Counted from the first letter of the stretch, positions 35,143 through 44,075 are shown. The stretch: DNA of 64,000 nt from an uncultured Actinomyces sp. (GCA_938014245.1 CALLSD010000005.1:26067-90066); one strand, 5' to 3'. Translations and numbers: made by a program. The notes: a model not told the origin generated them from the sequence alone.

Positions 35143-36186
35143 GTGAGTGGAGAAGATTGGCTCCAAAAGGATTTCTACAAGGTTCTTGGCGTAAGCAAGG
35201 ATGCTGATGAGGCCACAATCAAGAAGGCCTACCGCAAACTTGCGCGCACCTGGCACCCCGACCAGAACAAGGGGAACCCCGAAGCTGAAGAACGCTTCAA
35301 GGAGATTGGCGAGGCCTACACGGTCCTGTCCAACCCTGAGCAGCGCCAGCAATACGATGCGATTCGCGCAATGGGCGCCGGCGGTTTCCGCGGCGGTGCC
35401 GGTGGCTCCGGAGCATCCGGCGTGAACTTTGAAGATATCTTCGGAGCTTTCGGCGGTGGAAACGGCGGAAACGTTCGTTTTGCCACCAACGGCAGCGCAG
35501 GTATCAACCTGGACGACATCTTGGGTGCTTTCGGCGGTTTCGGTGGCGGCTCTTCGCGGGGATCTTCCCCCTTCGCTGGTGCTTCTCAATTCGGTGACTT
35601 CGGCGGCGCGCATGGAGCGTCCTACCAGCAAGCGCCTCAAAAGGGTGAAGACTTGCACGCCTCGACGCGCATCACGCTCAAGCAGAGCCTGAGCGGAGTC
35701 AACATCAAGTTGGCAGTCTCCGGTAAGCCCATGACCGTCAAGGTTCCCAAGGGAATCAAGGACGGCCAGAGCGTGCGTCTGCGCGGCAAGGGCAAGGCCT
35801 CGCTTAACGGCGGAGCCACTGGCGATCTGATCGTCACCATCCACGTCGAGGAGGATCCGGTCTACAGCCGCGAGGGTAACGACCTTCGTATGACCCTTCC
35901 CGTGACCTTTGCCGAGGCCACGCTGGGCGCCAAGGTTGAAGTTCCCTTGATCGATGGTTCGACCGTCACCGTCAAGGTTCCTGCCGGCTCTGATTCCGGT
36001 CGCACCCTGCGCCTGAAGGGACGCGGAGTGACCACGAAGAAGGAGACGGGTGATCTCTTGGCGACGATCAGCGTGGTTGTCCCCAAGGACCTAACCCCTG
36101 AGCAGCTTGACTCGATCAAGGCGCTGGCTGATGGTCTTGACCAGGGTGATCCTCGTGCAGAACTTGTGAAGAAGGTGAGTGCGTAA
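35143..36186 (+). CDS. dnaJ: DnaJ-type co-chaperone lacking the zinc-finger domain
   Basis: 347 residues from GTG 35143 with AAAGGAGGTGA upstream. J domain at the N-terminus (DFYKVLGVSKDADEATIKKA, RTWHPDQNKGNPEAEERFKE with the HPD motif), a long Gly/Phe-rich region (FGAFGGGNGGN, GGFGGGSSRGSSPF), then directly the two C-terminal beta domains (TRITLKQSLSGVNIKLAVSG, GDLIVTIHVEEDP). No CxxCxGxG repeats occur, so this is a type B (CbpA-like) protein at the position where many actinobacteria encode the zinc-finger DnaJ1. It stimulates DnaK ATPase and delivers substrates. Confidence 0.95.
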   Translation: MSGEDWLQKDFYKVLGVSKDADEATIKKAYRKLARTWHPDQNKGNPEAEERFKEIGEAYTVLSNPEQRQQYDAIRAMGAGGFRGGAGGSGASGVNFEDIFGAFGGGNGGNVRFATNGSAGINLDDILGAFGGFGGGSSRGSSPFAGASQFGDFGGAHGASYQQAPQKGEDLHASTRITLKQSLSGVNIKLAVSGKPMTVKVPKGIKDGQSVRLRGKGKASLNGGATGDLIVTIHVEEDPVYSREGNDLRMTLPVTFAEATLGAKVEVPLIDGSTVTVKVPAGSDSGRTLRLKGRGVTTKKETGDLLATISVVVPKDLTPEQLDSIKALADGLDQGDPRAELVKKVSA

Positions 36187-36707
36187 TGGGACATCAAGAT
36201 GAAATGACCTTCGTGATTTCCGTTGCCGCACAGCTTGCGGGAATGCACCCGCAGACCTTGCGTCAATACGACCGAATCGGCCTTGTCACGCCTCTGCGTA
36301 CGAAGGGCCGCGGACGACGCTACACGCGACGCGATGTCGAGCGTTTGAAGGAGATTCAACGCCTCAGCCAGGAAGAGGGCATCAACTTGGCTGGGATCCA
36401 GCGAATCATGGAGCTGGAAGACGAAGTTGATCGCCTGCGAGCGCAACGTGACGCTTTGGCCCAAAGGGTCGAAGAATTTGAACCTGTCTTCGACAGAGTT
36501 TTTGTCGCAAGCCCGGATGGTCAGATTCGCCCCATGCGTCGTGCACATGCGCGGCGCAGTGAGGAGACTCGGCGTGGCATGGTGCCCGTCAGAAATCACG
36601 GTCTGGTCGCGTGGAGGCCCGCTGGTAACCAGCGAGTCCGCGCGCTCATTGAAGCGTCACCCGAAGGAGTTCGGGTCATCGAAGGAACCGTTGTGGTTTC
36701 ACGATAG
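36186..36707 (+). CDS. hspR: Heat-shock repressor HspR (MerR family)
   Basis: 173 residues. The ATG shares its first base with the dnaJ stop (TAATG). FVISVAAQLAGMHPQTLRQY DRIGLVTPLRTKGRGRRYTR RDVERLKEIQRLSQEEGINL is the MerR-type winged helix of HspR, with a coiled coil (IMELEDEVDRLRAQRDALAQ) after it. HspR with DnaK as co-repressor binds HAIR boxes and shuts off its own operon and clpB; all three sites are visible in this window. The C-terminal 60 residues are basic and longer than in many homologues. Confidence 0.95.
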   Translation: MGHQDEMTFVISVAAQLAGMHPQTLRQYDRIGLVTPLRTKGRGRRYTRRDVERLKEIQRLSQEEGINLAGIQRIMELEDEVDRLRAQRDALAQRVEEFEPVFDRVFVASPDGQIRPMRRAHARRSEETRRGMVPVRNHGLVAWRPAGNQRVRALIEASPEGVRVIEGTVVVSR

Positions 36708-36745
36708 CTCGTCCCTCGGGTGATGGTCCTCGAGGCGACGAGTAA

Positions 36746-36777
36746 GGGGAGGTATCTTGCGATACCTCCCCGTTTTT
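36746..36777 (+). terminator. Terminator of the dnaK operon
   Basis: GGGGAGGTATC, TTGC loop, GATACCTCCCC, then GTTTTT. It also stands 11 bases before the convergent gtrA-type gene end. Confidence 0.88.
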
Positions 36778-36788
36778 CGTTATGAGAG

Positions 36789-37397
36789 TTAGGCAGCTAA
36801 AACCAGCTCGCGTCCGCGCAGGCGAGCAACAATGCCGCGGATTGCGCAAGCACACACAGTTGCTGCCCGGGAAGCGAAAAGGCTCAGGGAAGCGGCGGCC
36901 TCGGTAATGAACACGCGGAAATCAGCCAAGGTGCCAAAGACGAAGAAGTTCTGCCCCAGGTAGTTCACGATGAACAAGGAACTGCTTGCAGTCAGCGAGG
37001 CCATCCACAGTGCCATTCCGGCGGAGACCAAAGCCTGAATCATCAGGTAGGACATGGTCATCACGCTCGCCGCCATGATCGCGTAACGGATCGCGGTTGC
37101 CACAACTCCGCCTCGTGCGTTAAAAACCTTGCGGTTCATTGTGTAATTCATCGTGCACGAAGAGACGCGTGCCAGCGCGACCGGCAAGAAGACGCCGCCG
37201 ATCGTCGCGTTAAAGACCAAGAGCAGCGTGTAGTCCACAGCGGTGGAAGAAAGCGACGAGGCCAGGTAACGCAGGACTCGTGCATTGGCGCGGATAGCTT
37301 GGGTCGCCTTGTGCATCGCCGAGGTGGCGTATGCGCTCATAGCCGAGGCCTGGGTGCCTGCTGCGCTTCGAGCGGTGAGTTCTGCGTTCGTGTTCAT
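36789..37397 (-). CDS. GtrA-family membrane protein
   Basis: 202 residues from ATG 37397 (MNTNAELTARSAAGTQASAM). Four membrane helices with the GtrA pattern: YLASSLSSTAVDYTLLLVFN, RVSSCTMNYTMNRKVFNARG, and VNYLGQNFFVFGTL. GtrA proteins are thought to move polyprenyl-linked sugars across the membrane. It resembles the GtrA half of the GT2 fusion at 20.7-21.9 kb (TMNR.VF.A.G in both). The open frame extends upstream to 37718, but that part is antisense to murT. Divergent from murT. Confidence 0.8.
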   Translation of the reverse strand: MNTNAELTARSAAGTQASAMSAYATSAMHKATQAIRANARVLRYLASSLSSTAVDYTLLLVFNATIGGVFLPVALARVSSCTMNYTMNRKVFNARGGVVATAIRYAIMAASVMTMSYLMIQALVSAGMALWMASLTASSSLFIVNYLGQNFFVFGTLADFRVFITEAAASLSLFASRAATVCACAIRGIVARLRGRELVLAA

Positions 37398-37486
37398 GGC
37401 ATTAACTGTGCCCACGGCAAATCTGTGTGCATTATGTCCAAGCTGTGGAGAAGCTATGAAGCATGGAGGCATGTAGTGTTGTTTCC

Positions 37487-38800
37487 ATGACTTCATTGAC
37501 TTTGCGTTCGCGTGCGGCAATTGCTGCAGGGAAGGGCGCCAGCTGGGCTTCGCGTCGGCTCGGCCGCGGATCGGGAGGAATGATCGGCGGCAAAGTTGCG
37601 CTGAAACTTGCCCCGAATCTGCTCGCCGATCTAGCTGCTCATCGCCGCAGTGCTGTCGTTTCTGGAACGAACGGAAAGTCGACCACGACTCGGCTGCTGC
37701 GCGCGGCTCTCTTTGCAATCGGTGAGGTTGCCTCCAATACCAACGGCGACAATATGACGCCGGGAATTACAACCGCCCTGATGCGCTCTCACGCGCCGCT
37801 GGCTGCCCTCGAGGTCGATGAAATGCACATGCCGGTGGTGAGTCGTTTCGTTAACCCTCAAGCGATCGTTTTACTAAACCTTTCGCGTGACCAACTGGAT
37901 CGCGTAGGCGAGATCGGCGCGGTGGAGCGTCGCCTGCGAAAGGCCGTCAATGAGCATCCCGACAGCATTGTTATCGCCAACTGTGATGATCCGTTGATTG
38001 CGTCTGCTGCTTGGGATAGCCCCAATGTTCAATGGGTTGCTGCGGGGCATGCATGGATGGGGGACTCGACCGCTTTTCCTCGGGGTGGGCGCGTAATCCA
38101 CTCTGATGATTCGTGGCGAGTGGTTCCCTTGACCTCCGTTTCGGGTGAGGAAGGGCTGGAGAAATACCAGCGTCCCGAGCCGATGTGGTGGCTTGAAGAT
38201 GAAGATCTGTCCGATGCTGCTCACCCTGCTGCTATTGCGTGCCGAAAGGACGGGCTGCGCATTCCTCTTCGCTTGTCCCTTCCGGGGCGTGCGAATCTGT
38301 CGAATGCTCTCGAGGCCTTGGCTGCGGCGGTTGCGATGGGCGTGGACCCGCAGGCGGCGTGCCGCGCGATGTCGCAGGTTGAAGAAGTTGCGGGACGCTA
38401 CTCGACGTACGAAATTCACGGGCGTCTGGCACGACTCATGCTTGCGAAGAACCCCGCCGGTTGGCAAGAAGCCATGTACATGATCGATCCAGCCGTCGAT
38501 CAGGTGATCGTTGCCGTGAATGGCCAGGTCGCTGATGGCCAGGACCTCTCGTGGCTGTGGGACGTCGATTTCTCAGTCTTGGGTGCGCCAGCACGCAAGG
38601 TTTACGCCTGCGGTGAGCGCGGCGCTGATCTTGCGGTTCGCTTGGAGTATGCGGGTGTGCATTGTGAACTCTTCCCCTTGCCCATGGAAGCGCTTCGCGC
38701 ATGCACCCCTGGGCGCGTTGAAATCCTGCTGAACTACACGGCTTTGCGTGATTTCAAGCGGGTTTTGGACTCTCATCGTGAAGCGGAGGAAGCAGAATGA
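37487..38800 (+). CDS. murT: Lipid II isoglutaminyl synthase, MurT subunit
   Basis: 437 residues from ATG 37487. Mur ligase fold with P-loop VVSGTNGKSTTTRLLRA (G60-T66 region), NTNGDNMTPGITTALM, LEVDEMHMPVVSRFVNPQAI and NLSRDQLDRVGEI, then the DUF1727 C-terminal domain (AKNPAGWQEAMYMI). With GatD it amidates the D-Glu of the lipid II stem peptide to D-isoglutamine. Known MurT proteins carry a Cys4 zinc ribbon inserted in the middle domain; here the matching segment (about 193-235, TAFPRGGRVIHSDDSWRVVP) has no cysteine. A 4-base overlap joins it to gatD. An in-frame ATG at 37463 is an alternative start. Confidence 0.92.
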   Translation: MTSLTLRSRAAIAAGKGASWASRRLGRGSGGMIGGKVALKLAPNLLADLAAHRRSAVVSGTNGKSTTTRLLRAALFAIGEVASNTNGDNMTPGITTALMRSHAPLAALEVDEMHMPVVSRFVNPQAIVLLNLSRDQLDRVGEIGAVERRLRKAVNEHPDSIVIANCDDPLIASAAWDSPNVQWVAAGHAWMGDSTAFPRGGRVIHSDDSWRVVPLTSVSGEEGLEKYQRPEPMWWLEDEDLSDAAHPAAIACRKDGLRIPLRLSLPGRANLSNALEALAAAVAMGVDPQAACRAMSQVEEVAGRYSTYEIHGRLARLMLAKNPAGWQEAMYMIDPAVDQVIVAVNGQVADGQDLSWLWDVDFSVLGAPARKVYACGERGADLAVRLEYAGVHCELFPLPMEALRACTPGRVEILLNYTALRDFKRVLDSHREAEEAE

Positions 38801-39570
38801 GTGCACTGCGAATTGGTGTTCTTCTTCCCGAGGTCTTGGGGACTTACGCTGATGGCGGTAATGCTCTGGTCTTGGCGGAGCGTGCGCGCCGCCGCGGAAT
38901 CGACGCCCGGATCGAGTACGTCGGCGTGGGCGATGCAATCCCCGATGATCTCGATATCTACACCCTCGGTGGGGGAGAGGACGCCGCTCAGGAGCTAGCA
39001 GTTGAGACCTTCACCGCCGATTCTGGCCTGAAGCGTGCGGTCGAGGCCGGTCGCCCTCTCCTTGCAATCTGTGCTTCCTTGCAGATCCTTGGCCACTGGT
39101 ACACGGATGCGCGTAATCGCAAGGTTTCTGGCCTGGGTCTTTTGGACCTCACGACCTTGCCGCAGGGTAAGCGCTCCATTGGTGAACTCGTTGTTCAACC
39201 CGAAATTGAGGGGCTGACCGAGCCCTTGACGGGTTTTGAGAACCACGGTGGTGGCAGTCGCCTGGGGCCACTTGCTCGTCCCTTGGGCAGGGTTCTTTTC
39301 GGTAACGGCAATTCGACCTTGCCCGCTGATCGTCAAGGGGGCGAGGGCGAAGCTCAGCAGTCTCGAGCAATCGACGGTGCTGTCCAGGGTTCGATTATCG
39401 CCACCTACCTGCACGGGCCGGTTCTTGCCCGCAATCCACAGTTGGCTGATCTGCTCCTTGAACGCGCTTGTGGACACGAGCTTGAACCTCTCGAGATTCC
39501 CGGTGTCGATGAGCTTCGCAAGGAACGCCTAGGTGCGACGATCTCGCGATTGGATCGCGATGGCCGCTGA
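38797..39570 (+). CDS. gatD: Lipid II isoglutaminyl synthase, GatD glutamine amidotransferase subunit
   Basis: 257 residues. A class I-like glutaminase: LGGGEDAAQELAVE, then the nucleophile elbow LLAICASLQILGHWY with Cys92, and the His in IIATYLHGPVLARNP. FENHGGGSRLGPLARPLGRV is a GatD/CobB-like signature. It releases ammonia from glutamine for MurT. The ATG overlaps the murT stop by 4 bases, and the complex acts on lipid II at the inner membrane face. Confidence 0.95.
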   Translation: MSALRIGVLLPEVLGTYADGGNALVLAERARRRGIDARIEYVGVGDAIPDDLDIYTLGGGEDAAQELAVETFTADSGLKRAVEAGRPLLAICASLQILGHWYTDARNRKVSGLGLLDLTTLPQGKRSIGELVVQPEIEGLTEPLTGFENHGGGSRLGPLARPLGRVLFGNGNSTLPADRQGGEGEAQQSRAIDGAVQGSIIATYLHGPVLARNPQLADLLLERACGHELEPLEIPGVDELRKERLGATISRLDRDGR

Positions 39571-40378
39571 GGATCAGCCGCGTTTCGGAGCCCGTTCGCC
39601 GCAGTGGCAAGATGAATCGCAAGAGAACGCAGCCCCCTCCTCTCCTTCTGCGGTTCCCTGGGAGCAGTATGGCGAGGTCGTTGCCCCCGCGCGTACCCCG
39701 CGCTTTGCTCGCTTCGATCCCTCTGTCGAGGCCTCGTCCTCTTCTTCCAATCACCCTGCCTTGCCCACGGTGCAGGGAAGTGGCGATCCTAGCCGGCGAC
39801 TGCCTCGTGAAGGGGAATCGGGAAGAATCCGTTTGCGTACCTCGGGCGGTCCACTGGGCTACGCGCCACCCGCGCAGGCCCCCGTCGATCCCTCTTCGGT
39901 TGCGGCTGCTCCGCGCGTTCGCAAGCGTGGAGGCTGGGTGATTTTCCTTGGCATTGTCATGTCCGTTGTATGTGCCCCTGTGCTCTTCTTTGCTATCGCC
40001 TTTTCTGGAACCGATTTCTCGGCGATGCAGTCGAGCCTTCGCGAGGTATCCAATAGTCAAAGCGTGACGGTTGATTCCAGTGGCGGCTACGTCGTGCAGA
40101 TCACCGCTGGGAGTGCACAGACATGTAGCTTGCGTGGTACTGATGGTGGCGAGCACCCGATGCAGGTCACTCTTAATCAGTGGACTGTCTCTGGGCTTAC
40201 CCCCGGTGAATACACTGTGAGTTGTTCTCCCGACGGCGTGAAAATGGTTGGAATGACTGGCTTTAGTGAGTCTGCGGCCCTGTCGAAGGCTCCCGATGCG
40301 ATGACGTGGTCAAGTGTCGTTGGAATGCTGGGTTTGAGCGTGATAGGTCTAGGAATCTATCTGCGTCGTTCGCGCTAA
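39560..40378 (+). CDS. Membrane protein of unknown function
   Basis: 272 residues from ATG 39560, overlapping the gatD end by 11 bases. A Pro/Ser-rich cytoplasmic region (about 110 residues, with RIRLRTSGGPLGYAPPAQAP), one membrane segment (GWVIFLGIVMSVVCAPVLFF), an extracellular domain of about 100 residues with a Cys pair (AQTCSLRG, TVSCSPDG), and a last membrane helix (SSVVGMLGLSVIGLGIYLRR). No family is recognised. Linkage to murT-gatD suggests a cell-wall-related role, without direct evidence. Confidence 0.7.
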   Translation: MAAEDQPRFGARSPQWQDESQENAAPSSPSAVPWEQYGEVVAPARTPRFARFDPSVEASSSSSNHPALPTVQGSGDPSRRLPREGESGRIRLRTSGGPLGYAPPAQAPVDPSSVAAAPRVRKRGGWVIFLGIVMSVVCAPVLFFAIAFSGTDFSAMQSSLREVSNSQSVTVDSSGGYVVQITAGSAQTCSLRGTDGGEHPMQVTLNQWTVSGLTPGEYTVSCSPDGVKMVGMTGFSESAALSKAPDAMTWSSVVGMLGLSVIGLGIYLRRSR

Positions 40379-40396
40379 AACTGCTCTCATATGGGG

Positions 40397-40450
40397 AACG
40401 CTGAGCTGGCGTGTTATGCGCCAGACTCAGCGTTCTTTTCTTTTTTTGTG
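40397..40450 (+). terminator. Terminator of the murT-gatD operon
   Basis: AACGCTGAG...CGCCAGACTCAGCGTT hairpin (40397-40434) with a one-base bulge, followed by CTTTTCTTTTTTTG. Confidence 0.85.
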
Positions 40451-40489
40451 AAATGTGCCTTCGAATGCTGATTCGTGGAGAAAAATAAA

Positions 40490-40510
40490 GTTGAGTGGAA
40501 TAGACTCAAG
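40490..40510. promoter_or_regulatory. HAIR box upstream of clpB (HspR operator)
   Basis: GTTGAGT-N7-ACTCAAG, arms identical to box 1 of dnaK, 62 bases before the clpB start. Confidence 0.92.
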
Positions 40511-40572
40511 TTTGTTGACGTTGTGTTAGTCAGAACGAATAAAGCCGCCCATTACGAGCGGCAGGAGGAATG

Positions 40573-43188
40573 ATGACTGAACAATTTACAAGCAAAGCCC
40601 AAGAGGCAGTGAGCAGCGCGGTCCAGTCGGCACAGGCCGCTGGGAACCCGCAGGTGGATTCCCTGCACCTCTTGGAAGCACTTCTTGAACAGGGCGAGGG
40701 TATTGCCTACTCCCTGCTTCAAGCAATTAGCGCAAACCCGCAGCAAATCGGAGCCCGTACGCGCAATGCGCTGGTGGCACTGCCCTCAACCAGTGGTTCG
40801 AGCGTCGGTCAGCCGCAAACCTCGCGCAGCCTGATCCAAGTGATTAACGACGCCCGCAAGCGCGCCGATGCTAAGGGAGATGCTTATGTCTCCACCGAGC
40901 ACCTGCTTATTGCGCTGGCGGCAAATGACGATAGCGCCGGCGAAATCCTGCGCGAAAATGGTGCAACCGCAGAACGCTTGCAGAAGGCTCTTGATGAGCT
41001 TCGCCCCGATCCAATTACCAGCGCCGATCCTGAAGGCTCCTTCGAGGCCCTGAAGAAGTACGGTCGCGACCTCACTGAGGTGGCGCGCCAAGGCAAGTTG
41101 GATCCCGTGATTGGTCGTGATAGCGAGATTCGCCGCGTGATCCAAGTGCTCTCGCGTCGTACCAAGAACAACCCTGTTCTCATCGGTGAACCCGGCGTTG
41201 GTAAGACCGCAGTCGTGGAAGGCCTGGCCCAGCGAATCGTCGCGGGCGACGTGCCCGAATCCCTGAAGAACAAGAAGCTCATCGCTCTTGACCTGACCGG
41301 GATGGTTGCGGGTGCGAAGTACCGTGGTGAATTCGAGGAACGCCTCAAGGCTGTTCTCAATGAGATCGAACGCTCCGATGGCGAAATCATCACCTTTATC
41401 GACGAGCTTCACACGGTCGTCGGTGCCGGTGGCGGCTCTGAAGGGGCAATGGACGCGGGCAATATGCTCAAGCCCATGCTCGCCCGTGGCGAGCTCCGCA
41501 TGGTCGGCGCAACCACTCTGGATGAGTACCGCGAGAACATTGAAAAGGACCCCGCGCTTGAGCGTCGTTTCCAGCAGGTTTTCGTTGGTGAGCCGTCGGT
41601 CGAGGATACCGTCGCAATCTTGCGTGGTATTGCCCCCAAGTACGAGGCACACCACAAGATCACCATCTCTGATGGTGCTCTGGTTGCAGCCGCACAGCTG
41701 TCCGACCGCTACATCACCGGTCGTCAGCTTCCCGATAAGGCCATTGACCTGATCGACGAGGCCGCCTCCCGCCTGCGCATGGAACTGGATTCCTCCCCTG
41801 AGGAGATCGACGTTCTGCGTCGCCAGGTGGACCGCCTGCGCATGGAAGAGTCCTACCTGACCGAGTCTGACCCCGACGGTCTGGACGAAGCCACGGCTGA
41901 GCGCCTCGAGAAGCTGCGTGAGGACCTAGCGAACAAGAACGAGGAGCTGTCTGCACTGACCAGTCGATGGGAAGCCGAAAAGGCTGGCCACAACCGCGTC
42001 GGTGAGCTTCGCGTCCAGTTGGATGAATTGCGCACCCAGCTTGAACTTGCCATCCGCGCGGGTCGTTTCGATGAGGCTGGACGCCTCCAAAACGGCGATA
42101 TTCCCCAGATCGAACGCCAGATTCGCGAAGAGGAAGAAAAGGTTGAAGCCGAGGAGAAGAACTCCGATTCGGCAGAACCCATGATCGCCGAAAAGGTTGG
42201 TCCCACCGAAATCGCAGAGGTCGTCGAATCCTGGACCGGGATCCCCGTCGGCAAACTGCTTCAAACCGAAAGTGAGAAGCTCGTCCACATGGAAGACGTC
42301 ATTGCCCACCGCCTGATCGGGCAAAAGGACGCTGTTCGCGCGGTCTCGGACGCGGTTCGTCGTTCACGCGCCGGACTGTCCGATCCGAATAGGCCGACCG
42401 GATCCTTCCTCTTCCTTGGCCCCACGGGCGTCGGTAAGACGGAGCTTGCCAAGTCTTTGGCCGAGTTCCTCTTCGACGATGAACGGGCGATGGTTCGAAT
42501 CGACATGTCGGAGTATTCCGAGAAACACTCGGTTGCGCGCCTCGTCGGTGCCCCTCCGGGATACGTTGGTTACGAACAGGGCGGTCAACTGACCGAGGCC
42601 GTGCGTCGTCGCCCCTACAGCGTCGTCCTCTTGGACGAAGTTGAGAAGGCTGACCCCGAGATCTTCAATATTCTCTTGCAGGTCTTGGATGATGGTCGTC
42701 TAACCGATGGTCAGGGACGCACTGTCGACTTCAGGAACACCATCTTGATCCTGACCTCGAACCTGGGATCGATGTTCCTCACGGATCCGGACCTCAGCGA
42801 CGAAGAAAAGCGTGAGGGCGTGATGAACGCCGTGCGTGCCTCCTTCAAGCCCGAGTTCCTCAATCGTCTGGATGAAACGGTTATTTTCGACCCGCTTAGC
42901 CCCGATGATCTGTCTGGAATTGTTGACCTCTTGGTTGATTCCATGGCCGAGCGACTCAAGGATCGTCGTATTAGCCTGAGCGTCAGCGAAGGCGCTCGTG
43001 GCTGGCTGACCAGGCGCGGTTACGATCCGGCTTACGGTGCTCGTCCCTTGCGTCGTCTCATTCAGCGAGAGATCGGTGACCGTTTGGCAAAGCTCCTCCT
43101 CAGTGGCGAACTCACAGACGGACAGCAAGTCCTCATTGATGTCAGCGATGATCTTGAAGAACTGAAAATCGAGATCATAGGTCGTTGA
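40573..43188 (+). CDS. clpB: ATP-dependent disaggregase ClpB
   Basis: 871 residues. The start at 40573 (second of two ATGs) has AGGAGG at 40563-40568 with better spacing than ATG 40570. ClpN repeats at the N-terminus (FTSKAQEAVSSAVQSAQAAG), first AAA module with Walker A GEPGVGKTAVVEGLAQR and Walker B IITFIDELHTVVG, a long M-domain coiled coil (EEIDVLRRQVDRLRMEE, EKLREDLANKNEELSALTSR), then the second AAA module with GPTGVGKTELAKSLAEF and SVVLLDEVEKAD. It works with DnaK-DnaJ-GrpE to dissolve aggregates. A HAIR box places it in the HspR regulon with the dnaK operon. Confidence 0.98.
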   Translation: MTEQFTSKAQEAVSSAVQSAQAAGNPQVDSLHLLEALLEQGEGIAYSLLQAISANPQQIGARTRNALVALPSTSGSSVGQPQTSRSLIQVINDARKRADAKGDAYVSTEHLLIALAANDDSAGEILRENGATAERLQKALDELRPDPITSADPEGSFEALKKYGRDLTEVARQGKLDPVIGRDSEIRRVIQVLSRRTKNNPVLIGEPGVGKTAVVEGLAQRIVAGDVPESLKNKKLIALDLTGMVAGAKYRGEFEERLKAVLNEIERSDGEIITFIDELHTVVGAGGGSEGAMDAGNMLKPMLARGELRMVGATTLDEYRENIEKDPALERRFQQVFVGEPSVEDTVAILRGIAPKYEAHHKITISDGALVAAAQLSDRYITGRQLPDKAIDLIDEAASRLRMELDSSPEEIDVLRRQVDRLRMEESYLTESDPDGLDEATAERLEKLREDLANKNEELSALTSRWEAEKAGHNRVGELRVQLDELRTQLELAIRAGRFDEAGRLQNGDIPQIERQIREEEEKVEAEEKNSDSAEPMIAEKVGPTEIAEVVESWTGIPVGKLLQTESEKLVHMEDVIAHRLIGQKDAVRAVSDAVRRSRAGLSDPNRPTGSFLFLGPTGVGKTELAKSLAEFLFDDERAMVRIDMSEYSEKHSVARLVGAPPGYVGYEQGGQLTEAVRRRPYSVVLLDEVEKADPEIFNILLQVLDDGRLTDGQGRTVDFRNTILILTSNLGSMFLTDPDLSDEEKREGVMNAVRASFKPEFLNRLDETVIFDPLSPDDLSGIVDLLVDSMAERLKDRRISLSVSEGARGWLTRRGYDPAYGARPLRRLIQREIGDRLAKLLLSGELTDGQQVLIDVSDDLEELKIEIIGR

Positions 43189-43204
43189 TCACGAAAATAC
43201 CTTT

Positions 43205-43239
43205 GGGTGGCGCGATAATTTCGCGCCACCCATTTTTTT
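43205..43239 (+). terminator. Terminator of clpB
   Basis: GGGTGGCGCGA, loop TAATT, TCGCGCCACCC, then ATTTTTTTC. Confidence 0.93.
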
Positions 43240-43301
43240 CGCATAGACTCTAATAGTTATCCCAAATAACAGAGCAGAACTGAAGAATGAAGGAGGTAGC
43301 C

Positions 43302-44075
43302 GTGAGCGACGACGAAGGTGTGCAAAGCGGAGCAACTCGCAAGAAACGAGGCAGCTACTCCGTTGGGCGTTCCACCCGGACAACAATCATCCGTGGTGCG
43401 GCGCAGCTATTATCAACTCGCGGCTATTACGGCTTTTCGCTGCGAGACCTCGCCGATGAAATCGGTGTCTCGCACCCGACCGTGATGTACCACTTCCCAA
43501 CGAAAGACGCCCTCGTTCTGCACGTGATCCATGCTTTTGAAGATGCTTTCGGAATTTTCGACGTTGATGTCGTCACCCGCGAAGGCGCCGAGGGCGAAGC
43601 TGACCAACTTGTTCTGGAAGAACGCGGGGCCAAAGTTGACACGATGAATGAGTGGATTGCTGCTCATCTTCGTCTTGCGGCTGCAAGTGACAACCAAATC
43701 ATGACCGACTTGGATCGCGTGTTCACCGTCGAATCGGTCAATGAAAGCCACCCCGCACACGATCACTTCTCCTATCGAGTCGAAGCAATGCTGCAATTGC
43801 TTGAACGCCTCGCGGAGAAAATGCCCGATCGCGACCCGGAGAACCTCGTCGATACTCGCAGGCTCGTTGAGCGCTGGTATGGCATGGTGATCCTGGGTGG
43901 TTGGGACGGCGAGCGTTTCGATAGCCGTGAACTTATCGTCAAGTACTTGGCCTTTGCCGTTCGCGAGCTCCACTACAGCGCTGAGCAACTTCTCGCCCTG
44001 GGATCGATGATTCCGCGCAAAGCGGCTGCGCCCTTCCAGCAGCTCCTCGTGGAGTACTCGAGCTCCTCGAAGTAG
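43302..44075 (+). CDS. TetR-family transcriptional regulator
   Basis: 257 residues from GTG 43302, with AGGAGG five bases upstream; the earlier in-frame ATG at 43287 would have no such site. HTH domain: STRTTIIRGAAQLLSTRGYY, GFSLRDLADEIGVSHPTVMY HFPTKDALVLHVI. The remainder is helical with an acidic insert (TREGAEGEADQLVLEERGAK). The next gene, a serine hydrolase, starts 3 bases after its stop, so the two are co-transcribed. Effector and targets are unknown. Confidence 0.9.
   Translation: MSDDEGVQSGATRKKRGSYSVGRSTRTTIIRGAAQLLSTRGYYGFSLRDLADEIGVSHPTVMYHFPTKDALVLHVIHAFEDAFGIFDVDVVTREGAEGEADQLVLEERGAKVDTMNEWIAAHLRLAAASDNQIMTDLDRVFTVESVNESHPAHDHFSYRVEAMLQLLERLAEKMPDRDPENLVDTRRLVERWYGMVILGGWDGERFDSRELIVKYLAFAVRELHYSAEQLLALGSMIPRKAAAPFQQLLVEYSSSSK

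Noticed and set aside
34351..35844. 497-residue open frame antisense to dnaK end, grpE and dnaJ
   Set aside because: Antisense to three certain genes and without domain signature.
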